This document shows, piece by piece, positions 9,486-20,600 of a stretch of 27,156 nucleotides of DNA. The notes below the pieces were generated by a model. It was not told the DNA's origin. It was given only the letters and a program-made list of their open reading frames with translations, and made no database searches. The stretch covers positions 1 through 27,156 of the IMG/VR virus record IMGVR_UViG_3300000116_000169. The stretch is one strand, 5' to 3'. The stretch comes from a virus. Made by a program: the position numbers and the translations under genes. Within the stretch, counting starts at the first letter, position 1, and each line of letters starts with the position of its first letter.

Positions 9486-12400
9486 TTAAGTACCCCACAA
9501 AACAGTACCTGTTGAATCTTTAATCAACAAAGTTCTATTTGACGGATCTTGATGAGAACCAATAAGTGCACCCAGCGCAGTGATGTTACCATCAGCGGTA
9601 ATATTTTCAAGATATAAAGCGTCAGCTGATGCCTGATAGAAGAAATTTTGTTCGCCACCAGTATTTGGGCCCAGAGTTGCGTAAATACTACGTTGACCAG
9701 AACCACCTGCAACAAATGGTACAAACATGTTAGTAGACTCTAAACCACTACCGTAAATGTTTTGAACATCAAGTGTCGCAGCTGCGTTGCCTGGCCCTTC
9801 ATTACCTTGTAGACCTTGTAAACCATCAGCGCCTTGGAATCCTGTTGTTCCTTGCACACCTTGAATGCCTTGAAGGCCAGTTGCGCCTTGAGCGCCGAAA
9901 ACACCGGCAACACCTTGAGCACCTGTATCGCCTGTCTGTCCTTGGATACCTTGTGCGCCTGCTGCTCCAGTTCCAGCTGGGCCTTGGAATCCGTAATCCC
10001 CCTGCACACCTTGAACACCCTGACTACCCGAACCAACTATCCCTTGAGGGCCTTCTGGGCCTAAATCACCCTGAACACCTTGGACACCTTGAGATCCACC
10101 ACCCCCATCTGAGCCTTGGAAACCAAGATCACCTTGGAAACCTTGGAAACCACGTGTACCTTGAGTTCCACCGCCTCCCGCTGGGCCTTGGAAACCTTCA
10201 CCATCTGGGCCTTGGAAACCACGTGGCCCTTGGACACCATCTACTCCAGAACCAGTAGGGCCTTGAAAACCATAAACACCTTGGTAACCTTGGAAACCTT
10301 GAGCACCTTGGGTTCCACCACCACCAACGATTGCTTCACCTTGTACGCCTCGTTCACCTTGTACACCTTGAGGGCCTTGGAAACCTGCTTGTCCAATACC
10401 GTCTGGCCCTTGAACACCTTGATATCCACGTGGGCCTTGTGCCGTAGAAGGTTGTCCTTCTGCACCTTGAAGACCCTGCACACCTTGCCAACCTTGAGTA
10501 CCCTGTCCGCCAAATCCGCCAAATCCACCTTGTATACCTTGGACGCCTTGCGTACCTTGGATGCCTTGCAATCCACCGCCGCCACTAAGTCCTTGAAGAC
10601 CTTGTAAACCTTGAGTACCTTGAAGACCTTGAACACCTTGGTTTCCAGGCGGGCCAGGCAAACCACCAGTACCCTGACCACTAGCACCTTGCACACCCTG
10701 AGTACCTTGAATACCAGTTGTACCTTGTGGGCCTTGAATACCTTGGAATCCTGCACCATCATTACCTTGTACACCTTGGTTACCCTGCATACCTTGTACA
10801 CCTTGGGAACCAGATCCAGAAACACCTTGGAAACCAGTTGCACCTTGGAAACCTGCTGTACCTTGAGGGCCTTGAATACCTTGTGGGCCTGTTAGACCGA
10901 CACCAGTTGTACCTTGAATACCCAAGTCACCTTGAGGGCCTTGTGCACCCTGTATACTAACACCCTGTACACCTTGAATACCTTGGAAACCACGTGGGCC
11001 TTGAATACCATCAGTACCTTGTGCACCTTGTGTACCAGCGCCAGTTGAACCTGCACGAGAAAACGTGAGAACCACAGCATCATCTTGAGAAAATCCTGCA
11101 GCAGTACCACCCAAAGATGCAATATCAAATTCCCAATAAGAAGAAGGGTTTTTGTCAGTGACATCTGAATACTGGTAAACATGATATTGGTTTGGATTAC
11201 CAGCATCCATAACTTTTACTGTACCCTTGACAAGTCCTATAACGGAATCAAGAGATGAGTAAAATTGATCCATCAAATTAAATTGATCATCACGGTCATC
11301 GATCCAAAGTTTTGTCCCAGAAGAAAGGTTATTGTTATTTACTTTGACATAACCTATGCCAGGATCTGCATCAGTGAACGTATCGTTCCAAGAATATCTA
11401 AATGTCGCACCACCAAATCCACCAGATGAACCTTGTGGGCCTTGAATACCTTGTGGGCCTTGAACACCCTGAGTACCTTGAGGCCCAAGATCTGAGATCT
11501 TAAGAGTTCCGCCCATACCAGAGTGTAGAGAACACTGATAGTATAAAGTGTCTGGAGCGTTAAATGGTACTCTAAATGTGATCAATCCAACTGCAGCACC
11601 ATTGTTGGTTACCCCAGTATTATATTGATCCCCAGTACCAAGTGAACGTGCAGTTTTGATGTAGAACGGATGTCCAGAAGCATTCACATTGAATGAATAC
11701 GTGAAACCACGCAACAAATTAATTGTTGGGTTGTCAACCAAATCAATTGTGTATGCAATGTTACCGTTATTCGTTACTTCAAATACACGAGAACCTTCTT
11801 GTCCTTGAATACCTTGGAATCCTTGGAAACCCTGTGTCCCTTGAACGCCTTGAATACCTTGTAATCCCTGATCACCACTTCTGGTGAATGATACACGAAT
11901 GTCTGCACCATCTGTAAAGGATGTTACACCACTAATTCTTGCAACGTCGACTGTATAGAATGTAGAATTATCTGTTACACCTTCAACTCTAAATGCAACT
12001 TGATTGTAAATGTTTGTAGAATCAACAACTCTGATATATCCTTTGACTGCACCTGAAACCGCAGCAAATTCTGCGAGGATACCATCCATCACATTATTGC
12101 CTGCGTCATCATCGTCATCTATGATTAACGTGTTTGCAGAACTGAAGTCGATATTATTAAGTTTTAAAACACCATTTGTTGGTGTTGAATTGGTTGTATC
12201 GTTTGAGTAAGTATAGTCGTATGTAAGACCACCGAAGTCACCCAGACTACCCTGTAAACCTTGAGGGCCTTGTACACCTTGAATACCTTGAATACCTGAA
12301 GGGCCAGCTGGAATAAATGTGACTTGTGCTTCTAAACCGTATCTTGCAGTTGCATCTGCCCAAGATGTAGTATTTGCACCACCAGCGCCTAGATTACTCT

Positions 12401-14183
12401 TTTCAATAAAGGTAACGTCAAACCAACCATTATCTTCAACTCCGCTTGCCCAAGTCCAATCATTAATTTCATATGCTACAAATTCAAAATCGTTATTTAC
12501 TGGATCTCGTGGAGTTCTGATAATAAGTTGACCTTTTTCCCCTGCAGGGTTAGCGTCAATATAATTAAAAATGTCATCAATACGTCTATTAGTGTCAGAA
12601 GGTTTATCGTCAAACCAAATTTTATCTACATCATATACGTTAGCGACTCCGTTAACCGTACCATCGACGAATGCAAAATAACCAACGCCTGGAAAGGCAT
12701 CATTAACTGTTGGATTGTTAATCCAAGAGAATGTTAATCCACCATAGACACCTTCAAGGCCTTGAACCCCTTGGAAACCTATTGTACCTTGTGTTCCTTG
12801 AACGCCTTGTTGTCCCTGTAGACCAGTTGAACCAGTGCCACCTTGAATGCCTTGAGTTCCTTGTGGGCCTTGTCGTCCTTGAACGCCTTGAACACCTTGA
12901 ATGCCTTGGAATCCTGTTGTTCCTTGAACGCCTTGTGTTCCTTGAACGCCTTGGATACCCTGTGCACCAACTTCTGAAAAGGTAACAATATATGTGTCAC
13001 CAGAACTCTTACCAGTAATTTCACCAGTTACATGTCCGACTGAGAGAGTAAACCAACCAGTGTTATCTGTGATTTCATTAACAACCCAAAGTTCAATATT
13101 TGAAGCATTTGTGGGATCAATGAATCTCATGTACGCTTTTGGTGTACCAGTGTTAGAATCAAATCCGTTTAATAGATTGGAAATATCATCCAAGCCTGGC
13201 CCAGCAAGATCATCAATATAAATTTCTGTAGACGATAGTGTTGTTGCGTTATTATATTTAAATCCACGATTGCCAGGATCTGATGCAACATTATCTGCAC
13301 CTAGATCATATTCAAATGTGACACCACCGTAAGTGCCAGGAAATCCTTGAACACCCTGTCCGCCTTGTAATCCTTGCGGGCCTTGTACGCCCTGCAATCC
13401 TTGTGTTCCTTGCGGGCCTTGTGGGCCTTGAGTACCTTGAATACCCTGACCAGCAAATGCACCGTCTTGACCTTGAACACCTTGAAATCCTTGGAAACCC
13501 TGCGTTCCCTGTGGGCCTTGAACGCCCTGCAATCCTTGTGGGCCTTGTGGGCCTTGAACACCTTGAGTACCCTGATCGCCTTGTAATCCTTGCGTTCCTT
13601 GAACGCCTTGAATACCTTGAAAACCACGATCACCTTGAATGCCTTGAAAACCTTGAGTACCTTGACTTCCTTGAAATCCTTGGAAACCCCTAAATCCTCT
13701 AAAACCTTGTACACCTTTAGGGCCTAAATCACCCTGCGTACCTTGTGTACCCTGTACGCCTTGAAAACCTTGAACGCCACGGAATGTACCAATATTAATC
13801 CAGTTAACACCGTCATAGATCCAAAGTTCTTCATCTGCATCATCGATGACACCGTCACCAACACTTGCAGATGGAAATGCTGTATTAAGAGTTGCTTGAG
13901 GATCACCACCAGAATCTACATCAGCAACTGAACCGATAATGGTGAAGCCTGGCCCATAATTACCCTGAACACCTTGTGTACCTTGGTTTCCCTGTATACC
14001 AGTCGTTCCCTGCACACCCGCTACTGGCAACCATGCTACACCATCCGAATAACGGATTTCGTCGGTAATCGTATAAATTACCGAACCTTTAAATGCAGCA
14101 GGATCTAACTGTGCTGGATCTTGTGGTATACCATTACCAATCGTATAACCACGATTAGTAAAAGTGCGAAACCTAGTCGACAT
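9486..14183 (-). CDS. Collagen-like tail fibre protein with interspersed globular domains (1565 aa)
   Basis: The protein alternates collagen-type Gly-X-Y stretches with folded domains. Residues 1-55 are a head module ending in DEIRYSDGVAWLPVAG. Gly-X-Y stretches lie at about 56-77, 136-286, 408-480, 627-648, 771-797, 899-918 and 1049-1464. Y is mostly Gln (GIQGVQGTQGFQ); there is one GPP. Between them are a small W-containing domain (78-135), four related globular modules (287-407, 481-626, 649-770, 922-1044, most opening with Y/F-G-G-x-T-F/Y), and a cupredoxin-like domain (798-898). Residues 1465-1565 are a C-terminal cap. Gly-X-Y repeats in phage proteins are taken to form trimeric coiled rods, so this is probably a long flexible fibre. 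Poly-Gly hinges (GGGG at about 1201, 1287, 1337 and 1360) break the last rod. A GGAGG ribosome site supports the start; a hairpin terminator follows the stop. Confidence 0.92.
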   Translation of the reverse strand: MSTRFRTFTNRGYTIGNGIPQDPAQLDPAAFKGSVIYTITDEIRYSDGVAWLPVAGVQGTTGIQGNQGTQGVQGNYGPGFTIIGSVADVDSGGDPQATLNTAFPSASVGDGVIDDADEELWIYDGVNWINIGTFRGVQGFQGVQGTQGTQGDLGPKGVQGFRGFRGFQGFQGSQGTQGFQGIQGDRGFQGIQGVQGTQGLQGDQGTQGVQGPQGPQGLQGVQGPQGTQGFQGFQGVQGQDGAFAGQGIQGTQGPQGPQGTQGLQGVQGPQGLQGGQGVQGFPGTYGGVTFEYDLGADNVASDPGNRGFKYNNATTLSSTEIYIDDLAGPGLDDISNLLNGFDSNTGTPKAYMRFIDPTNASNIELWVVNEITDNTGWFTLSVGHVTGEITGKSSGDTYIVTFSEVGAQGIQGVQGTQGVQGTTGFQGIQGVQGVQGRQGPQGTQGIQGGTGSTGLQGQQGVQGTQGTIGFQGVQGLEGVYGGLTFSWINNPTVNDAFPGVGYFAFVDGTVNGVANVYDVDKIWFDDKPSDTNRRIDDIFNYIDANPAGEKGQLIIRTPRDPVNNDFEFVAYEINDWTWASGVEDNGWFDVTFIEKSNLGAGGANTTSWADATARYGLEAQVTFIPAGPSGIQGIQGVQGPQGLQGSLGDFGGLTYDYTYSNDTTNSTPTNGVLKLNNIDFSSANTLIIDDDDDAGNNVMDGILAEFAAVSGAVKGYIRVVDSTNIYNQVAFRVEGVTDNSTFYTVDVARISGVTSFTDGADIRVSFTRSGDQGLQGIQGVQGTQGFQGFQGIQGQEGSRVFEVTNNGNIAYTIDLVDNPTINLLRGFTYSFNVNASGHPFYIKTARSLGTGDQYNTGVTNNGAAVGLITFRVPFNAPDTLYYQCSLHSGMGGTLKISDLGPQGTQGVQGPQGIQGPQGSSGGFGGATFRYSWNDTFTDADPGIGYVKVNNNNLSSGTKLWIDDRDDQFNLMDQFYSSLDSVIGLVKGTVKVMDAGNPNQYHVYQYSDVTDKNPSSYWEFDIASLGGTAAGFSQDDAVVLTFSRAGSTGAGTQGAQGTDGIQGPRGFQGIQGVQGVSIQGAQGPQGDLGIQGTTGVGLTGPQGIQGPQGTAGFQGATGFQGVSGSGSQGVQGMQGNQGVQGNDGAGFQGIQGPQGTTGIQGTQGVQGASGQGTGGLPGPPGNQGVQGLQGTQGLQGLQGLSGGGGLQGIQGTQGVQGIQGGFGGFGGQGTQGWQGVQGLQGAEGQPSTAQGPRGYQGVQGPDGIGQAGFQGPQGVQGERGVQGEAIVGGGGTQGAQGFQGYQGVYGFQGPTGSGVDGVQGPRGFQGPDGEGFQGPAGGGGTQGTRGFQGFQGDLGFQGSDGGGGSQGVQGVQGDLGPEGPQGIVGSGSQGVQGVQGDYGFQGPAGTGAAGAQGIQGQTGDTGAQGVAGVFGAQGATGLQGIQGVQGTTGFQGADGLQGLQGNEGPGNAAATLDVQNIYGSGLESTNMFVPFVAGGSGQRSIYATLGPNTGGEQNFFYQASADALYLENITADGNITALGALIGSHQDPSNRTLLIKDSTGTVLWGT
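9792..11039 (-). repeat. Long Gly-X-Gln collagen rod with poly-Gly hinges
   Basis: This encodes residues 1049-1464, the longest rod of the collagen-like fibre, about 138 triplets with interruptions. On the plus strand it shows as endless CCTTG-type 9-base units (CCTTGAACACCTTGG and variants). The low complexity comes from the Gly-X-Gln codons. Similar but shorter tracts at 13326-13778 and 12744-12962 encode residues 136-286 and 408-480. Confidence 0.9.
11490..11792 (-). other. Cupredoxin-like domain inside the collagen-like fibre
   Basis: This encodes residues 798-898 of the 1565-residue protein. The order of motifs fits a small blue-copper fold: an early strand with SGHPFYIKTA (His 838), a middle loop GTGDQYNTGVTNNG, and a final loop YYQCSLHSGMGGTLKI with Cys 884, His 887 and Met 890. 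The spacing C-x2-H-x2-M is that of amicyanin-type copper sites. All four possible ligands are present. Whether it binds copper is not shown. Related domains of unknown role occur in marine bacterial and phage proteins, to my recollection. Confidence 0.65.
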
Positions 14184-14628
14184 CGTATTCCTCCGATTGG
14201 CCTATTGTATATGACAAAGTGGCAGTAACCGCAAGGTTTGCGCTACATCTAGCCTGCATTATATCACCCGATGCAAAAAATTGTCCATTAATAGGTATCG
14301 GAATAGTGTCATTTGCAGGTACTGGTAGTTGTTTAATTAAGTCAAAAGTTAGTGAGTTTTCGTACCTGTAAATGTTTACATCTACAAACGCTGTGTTAGT
14401 AGATGTGTTACATAAAATTAGTGGTGAAATAACCTCTCCAATTCCTGGCTCGATAGTTTCACTACCACCAAAAACAAGTTCAGGGACTTTAAACTGAGGT
14501 ACAGTGATAATCTCATCGTATTCTGTCGTCAAAACCGAATTGAAACCAATCGGAAACGCATCAGGCGCCTGACTGGTTACAATGACTGTAATCCCTGTAT
14601 TTGCGTCTATATATTGTGAATATGCCAT
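14173..14628 (-). CDS. Small virion-type protein of unknown function (151 aa)
   Basis: This 151-residue protein has no name I can assign. It is rich in beta-strand pattern with no cysteine cluster, signal peptide or membrane segment. The second half, from NVNIYRYEN-like strands (DVNIYRYENSLTFDLIKQLP) through PVPANDTIPIPINGQFFASG to ATLSYTIGQSEEYD, resembles a small beta-sandwich protein that I recall beside fibre genes in many marine phages; that is memory, not a search. It lies between the giant protein (12-base gap) and the collagen-like fibre (11-base overlap), so a role as partner, cap or connector of one of these fibres is a fair inference. An AAGGA ribosome site at 14636-14640 sits 7 bases before the ATG. 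Confidence 0.8.
   Translation of the reverse strand: MAYSQYIDANTGITVIVTSQAPDAFPIGFNSVLTTEYDEIITVPQFKVPELVFGGSETIEPGIGEVISPLILCNTSTNTAFVDVNIYRYENSLTFDLIKQLPVPANDTIPIPINGQFFASGDIMQARCSANLAVTATLSYTIGQSEEYDVD
14190..14194 (-). promoter_or_regulatory. Strong ribosome binding site for the collagen-like gene
   Basis: The minus strand reads GGAGG, six bases before the ATG at 14183. The site lies inside the coding end of the upstream 151-residue gene, whose TAG stop falls after the new start, so the two genes overlap by 11 bases. This fixes the start of the collagen-like gene and implies coupled translation. Confidence 0.8.
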
Positions 14629-14640
14629 TATTTTTTCCTT

Positions 14641-17600
14641 CTATACTACTGCACGACTGTTCGAAGCACGTCTTGCGAGTTTACGAACAGACGAAGTAAA
14701 CGGTCTACCTTCAATTCGTCCAGTTCTACCGTTAATTCTCAAACCTCTTGCGAAGTACTGGTTGTTCAATTCATCAGCACCAGACCATCTTACACGACCA
14801 CCATCTTCAGAGAGAACCGAAGAAATCGCAGACGTTGCAGGCCCGAGGTTTCTAAAGTTCAGTGGCAACGCAGTTCTGTTAACACCTGCAGCACCACCGT
14901 TGAACTGGTGGGCAATAGATTCAACAAGTGAACCGAATGTCAACACGTCTGGTCTCAAAACATTATCTTTTAAACAATCATCAAACAACGCAGTTATAAA
15001 TGCACTATGTGCTCCATCTGGTGAGTAGTTCGCAATAATAAAGTCTCTCATACGATCCCATGTTTTATAGAATGCATACAGAAGATCAGTATTATTTGCA
15101 CCATCATTAACCCATGCAACACCGTTCCAATAGTATATAGTTCCATCGTAGAAGTTAATATTTGCATCATTAGAAACAATATATGCATGATTCTTCTTCA
15201 AGCTTACATTTGGATCCGACTGTAGAGCATTACGTGCTGAGATATCTGCAACTGTACCCTTAAATATCAACCCTGGCGTTGTCGGGTTGAATACTGGGAA
15301 GACGTGTTGACCCTTCTGATCAAACAACGATTGCGAGAATGTTCTTGTCGCTTTTGTAGATCCTCTTGCACCTGTATTCGGATTAGTAAACTTAACATCA
15401 TTCGCAATAGTCTGCAACAAATTACCTGCATCACGTCTTGTCAATCTTATATCGACAAATTTATATTCTGCATTGACAAATCTCACAACATCATATTGTA
15501 ATGGGCCACGTCTCGCAAGCAAAATATCTGCAGCATCTCTAAATGGTTTTGCAACCCATCCATAATCTGGTTCATCTAATTTTTGTAGTTCTTTTGTATC
15601 TTTATTTATCTGAGTTAGATAGAACATATCTGCGAGACCTTGAACTTTTTCAGCCTCTACTTCAGTTGCAGTTTCAGTCTTAATAACCTGACCTTCGTAC
15701 TTACCAAGAACAATATCCGCACAGATCTTACCAAGTTGACGATAAGATTTTGCAGTTGGGACACGTTGATCTTCTGGAATACGATATACTGTGTTCCAGA
15801 AATAGAAGTCTGCATTCCAACGAGATGCGGTATTACCACCGTAGTTCAAGTCATAAGAGAATGCGTCAATTAGATATCCAGTGTCACGAATACACTTAGA
15901 CTTATTATAATCAAGTACATTAAATTCAGTGTTAATAAAGTCGATCAAATCATCAGCAAGTTGAACTTTGTTGTCTTCAATCAAACCAAATGCACTTGTC
16001 AAATCTGTAGATACCCATGCAGTGTTCGCTTCTTGTAGTGGTGGAATTGCAGCCACACTATCTTCACGAATCACATCTTCTATGATACCCACAAGACTTA
16101 TAACTTCATTACCTTCTGCAAGAGTTGCTGGTACTCCAGATATATCCTGTACAGAAGAGGTAATTTTTGAATTCGCAGTGTCAATTTCTTGAACGATGTT
16201 GGACATCAGTAGTTTCATTGTACGATATACATCTGCAGTTTGTCTACGTGTATCTTTCGGTAGTACAGAAATACCATTTTCGAAGTAGATCTGTGCAGCG
16301 ATACGTGATGCATAGTTTGTCTCGTACTGAACATCATGTGATGCAGCATCAACTAAGAAGCCGATATCACGACGACACTTACCACGTGGGAATGACAATC
16401 CATCCCACTCACGAGATACGTAGTCGACAACATCATGAGCAAACTGAACTGAATCTCTTTGAATTAGTGTCTTTGCAGCAATATAGTTTGAAGGAACCCA
16501 AGATGTATCAGGCGCTTCATATGCTGGGATTCCTGATGGATCCTCATCATCTACTACATTAGCAATAAAGTTTGCAAGGTTTTTCGCTACATTTGCAATA
16601 TCACCACGTTCTGGATAAACTGCAGGAAGATAACGTTTATCTTGTTGGATAAAGTTTCCTAACACTTTAGTAAATGCATTGTCTACTGCAGAAACAAAGG
16701 TGTGTGGATATAGTCCTGTACCACCTGTTCCGACATTTAGAATAACTGTTGTATCAGTTACACCAATGATTGGACATGGTTTTCTCCAGTATGGATGATG
16801 TGGTGCAGGCGATGTATGATTTTGAACTCCACTACCCATATCACAACTAAATGTCATACCATAGTCAGCAAACATAATTGCTTCACCAACCTTCAATCCA
16901 TGATCGTATTGTAGTGTAGCTTCCATGATACCTGTGAAAGGATCATATGTTGCAGTCGTTGGCGTGAACTGAGAACCTAACTTAGAAGACACAGTTGGAG
17001 TGACATCCAAACGCATCAAGAGTTTTTCCATTACATCACCAAGATGCATAAACGCTTTCTTAGTTGGTTCACGTTGAGAACTTGGAAGTGTATTGATTGC
17101 ATTTTCAAAATAAATTTCTGCGTTTCTATGAGTCGCTGAATTACCACCATATTGGATATCATGAGAAATACCATCGATAATATATCCTGTATCACGACGA
17201 CATTTTGCTTCACTATATGGAAGTCCTTGATGATTTTCAACGATGTATGGAATAAACGAAGAAGCGAGTGTAGATCTCTTTGCATCAATCCATTCAGATA
17301 CAAACTGAGAATACCAATCAAATTTCAACGCATCCACATTGATCAGATCACTTGGGTTATCGTTATACAACCAAGTATATGAATTTCCAGTGCTACCACC
17401 TCTTGCTTCATATGGTGATGGATCAAGAGCAATAGCGACTTGATGTGCAACAGTTGGTTCAATCTCTGTGGGTAATACAGATACATCATTTGCACTAATA
17501 ACAGTTGCAACAATTTCTACAAGAGTTTTAAGTTCAAGAGCTTGAGCTGCACTAGCTGCAGCTGCAGCACTTGTACTTTGATTTTCTGCATTACCAGATG

Positions 17601-20600
17601 TTTTTGTAACTGATATATTTTGAATTACATCTTCCATAACATCTGCGATATGAGTATAAACATTCGCAGTAGCAGTAATCTGATTTGCAGGAAGAACAAT
17701 AATTCCGTTTTCATAATAAAGTTTTGCGAAGTTACGTACTGCAGTGTTACCACCATGCATGTAATCGTATGTTGCAGCATCAACTAGGAATCCTGCATCT
17801 CTCAAACATTTTGCTTGATCGTAACCAGAAGGGGGAGTGTTTGCATTAACATATGCAACGACTTCTGCAGCAAGGAAATCACGGTTAGCCATAAGAATGG
17901 ATGATCCATTTTGATAACCAACTGAGTCACCAGCATTACTTACATATCTAGATGATTTTCCGAATATGCCCCTTGCACCAGAAGAACCAAGACCATCAAG
18001 TTCAGTATCGTTTCGTGTTGTTAGTTTGTTGATTAGTGTATCAAACAATTTCTTAATAATTTGTTCGTTATCGCCAACAGATGGGCCTTCACCAGTATCC
18101 TCAGAACGATCTTTGATGCGTGTTTCGATCTCTTTGATCATCATCTTTTCCATGTTTCTCAAACCACCAACGGTTTGAGTCAACTGTTCATCGATGACTC
18201 TATCTGATCCAGAAGTTCCAGATAGATAACCACGTGCGTTAAAGATTACGTTGTAAACAGAGTCGGTTGCGAAGTCTCTACGAACCGCATCTATAAAGAA
18301 CCCTGCATCTCTTTGGCACTTATCTCTATCAAAAGTAAAGTAGTTTTGATTTAGATAGGATACAACTTCTTGTACCAAGAACTTACGGTTTGCTTGAAGA
18401 GTTTTACGTGCAAACGTGCGTAATGGTAACTGATCAGGTTTATCAGTAACTGCAGGAATATTTTCATTTGTACGATCATCTACTATATCTGCAATGACAG
18501 TAATCAAGTCTTGTACTCTCTGTGCAGTCGTTACAGATGTTGCAGTACCAGAGAAGTCTTGAGCAACAGTTTGGAACTGAACATGTTTGATTGCATCTGT
18601 AGTTGCACTTATGAATGTATGTGCACCAGCATAACCACCTGCATTGAATCCAGTCAAAGTAACGGTAGTTGCATCAACCGATTTAACAGGCCATGGAGTC
18701 AAGTATGCTGGATCTGGATAACCATCCCCTGCGACTGCACGTGGATGTGAAATCTGTACAGTAGATAAACTCGCAGCGTTTACACATTCGAATGTGATAC
18801 CTTCAGTTTCGAACCAGATGTAATCACCTTCTAAGATATCGTGTGAACCAAGAGTCAGTACCATAGATCCTTCTACTGGATCATAGTCTACATCAGTTGG
18901 AGTGTACGCACCTTCGAAGTGTGGTTCAATAACTGTTTCCAAAACAACTTTTTCTGCACGTTCTGCAAGATGAATAAACGCAGCACGTGTTGCATCATAC
19001 TGATAATCTGGAAGAAGATTAATAGAATTGATGAAGTATGCTTCCGCAGCTTTTATTGTTGCTTGATTACCACCATAAAGAAGATCTTCAGAAATAGCGT
19101 CAACCAAGTATCCTGTATCTCTGATACACTTAGATTGTTTGAAACCAATACCGTTATATGTTTCGTTAATATACTCAGTTACTTCTGTCTGTAGTTTCTC
19201 TGTTAGACCATTGATAAGTTTAGTTGCAGCTTGGAATTCATCTGCATAACCTGTCTCGCCAGGCCCAAATTCAAATGGTGAAAACTTATCTTGTGGGTAT
19301 TCCATTTCTGGGCCACCAACGTTGTAAGATAGTAGACCTGACTGTGCACCATCGATACCACCAGAACCACCTTTAACAACACCTTCACGTGCAGTAGATC
19401 CGCCACCGACAATTGTACCTTTCGCAGCGGTCTGATAGAATGCAGTTCCGATGTCATTTGGTTCAACTGGTGCAGGAAGACGATCAAGTGTATCTTCTTC
19501 AATACAGTCTGAAACTATGTTGATAAGATCTTCTACACGTTGACCCATAAAGTCAGAGAAGTATTTCTTGACTGCACCTGCTGATGCAGAAACGAATGCA
19601 TGAGGTTCTTGATATCCACCTGCATCACCCACATCTAATGTGATAGTGTTTGCAGTAGATGCAAGAATGCGAACTGGCTTTTCATACACTGGATCGGTTG
19701 GGCGTGGGTGTACAATATTTTGTACAGGAGTACCACAAGACAATGTGATTGACTCTGGATCAAAGATGATATAATCACCATTTGAGAAAGAGTGAGTTGC
19801 ACCAAGATCGATCATCATGATACCAGTAACTGGATTATATTCTACATCAGTTGGAGTGTATGATACGTTTGTCCATGCAGTCGATGCAACAGCATTGCCA
19901 GTTGTTGGTGTTACTGTTTCATTACGTGCAAGTTTTTTCGCAACACTCGCAATATGCATGAATGCTTCTGCAGTAATATGTCTTTGTTCTACTGGAAGTA
20001 CAGAAACTGCGTTTTCAAAATAAAGTCTTGCAACATTGATAGCGGAGACATTTGAACCATGTTGGATATCATAAGATGCAGCGTCAACTAGGACTCCAAC
20101 ATCTCTTTCACACTTAGCAACATCATATGTGAATGATGGATAATTTAATGCCAACCATGCAGTAATTTCTGCTTGTAAGAATGCTTTGTTAGATTGAAGA
20201 ATACCACGTGTATTGAGTGAATCATTAGAAACGTATGAGTCTCCAAAGTTGATTGGATCGATTGCACTACTACCGTTACTTACAATATCAATGATTTCAT
20301 CAAATGCAGCATTTGCACGAGTTTGTGCAGTACCAGAAAGTCTAGTATTAACCTGACCCTTGAGCCATGTAAATGCACCGACTGTTTCAGTCAATTGATC
20401 ATTAATAACTGTATCAGCACCTGTAGTACCAATCAGATAACCTTTACCCATGTATACAGAATTGTAGTTAGATCCTGTTAGAACATCACGTTTAACAGCA
20501 TCTAGAACATAACCACTGTCTCTTTCACACTTAGAACTGTCATAAATGAAGTAAGTGTTTGCAAGATAACCAACAACCTCGTTCGCAAGGAAATCACGGT

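Noticed and set aside
9773-10960. Long open frames on both strands across the collagen region, including ones of about 160-200 codons
   Set aside because: They are shadows of the Gly-X-Gln codons: the 9-base periodicity keeps other frames free of stops and yields low-complexity products. The minus-strand collagen frame has a strong ribosome site and folded domains.
9790-13990. Regular short repeats that could look like a CRISPR array
   Set aside because: The units are 9-base codon triplets, in frame with a coding sequence, with no spacers of constant length and no cas genes.
15603-15610. Internal GATAAATA on the minus strand inside the giant gene
   Set aside because: It fits NATAAATA but lies about 975 bases before the next start, within coding sequence. 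A chance match is the simpler explanation.
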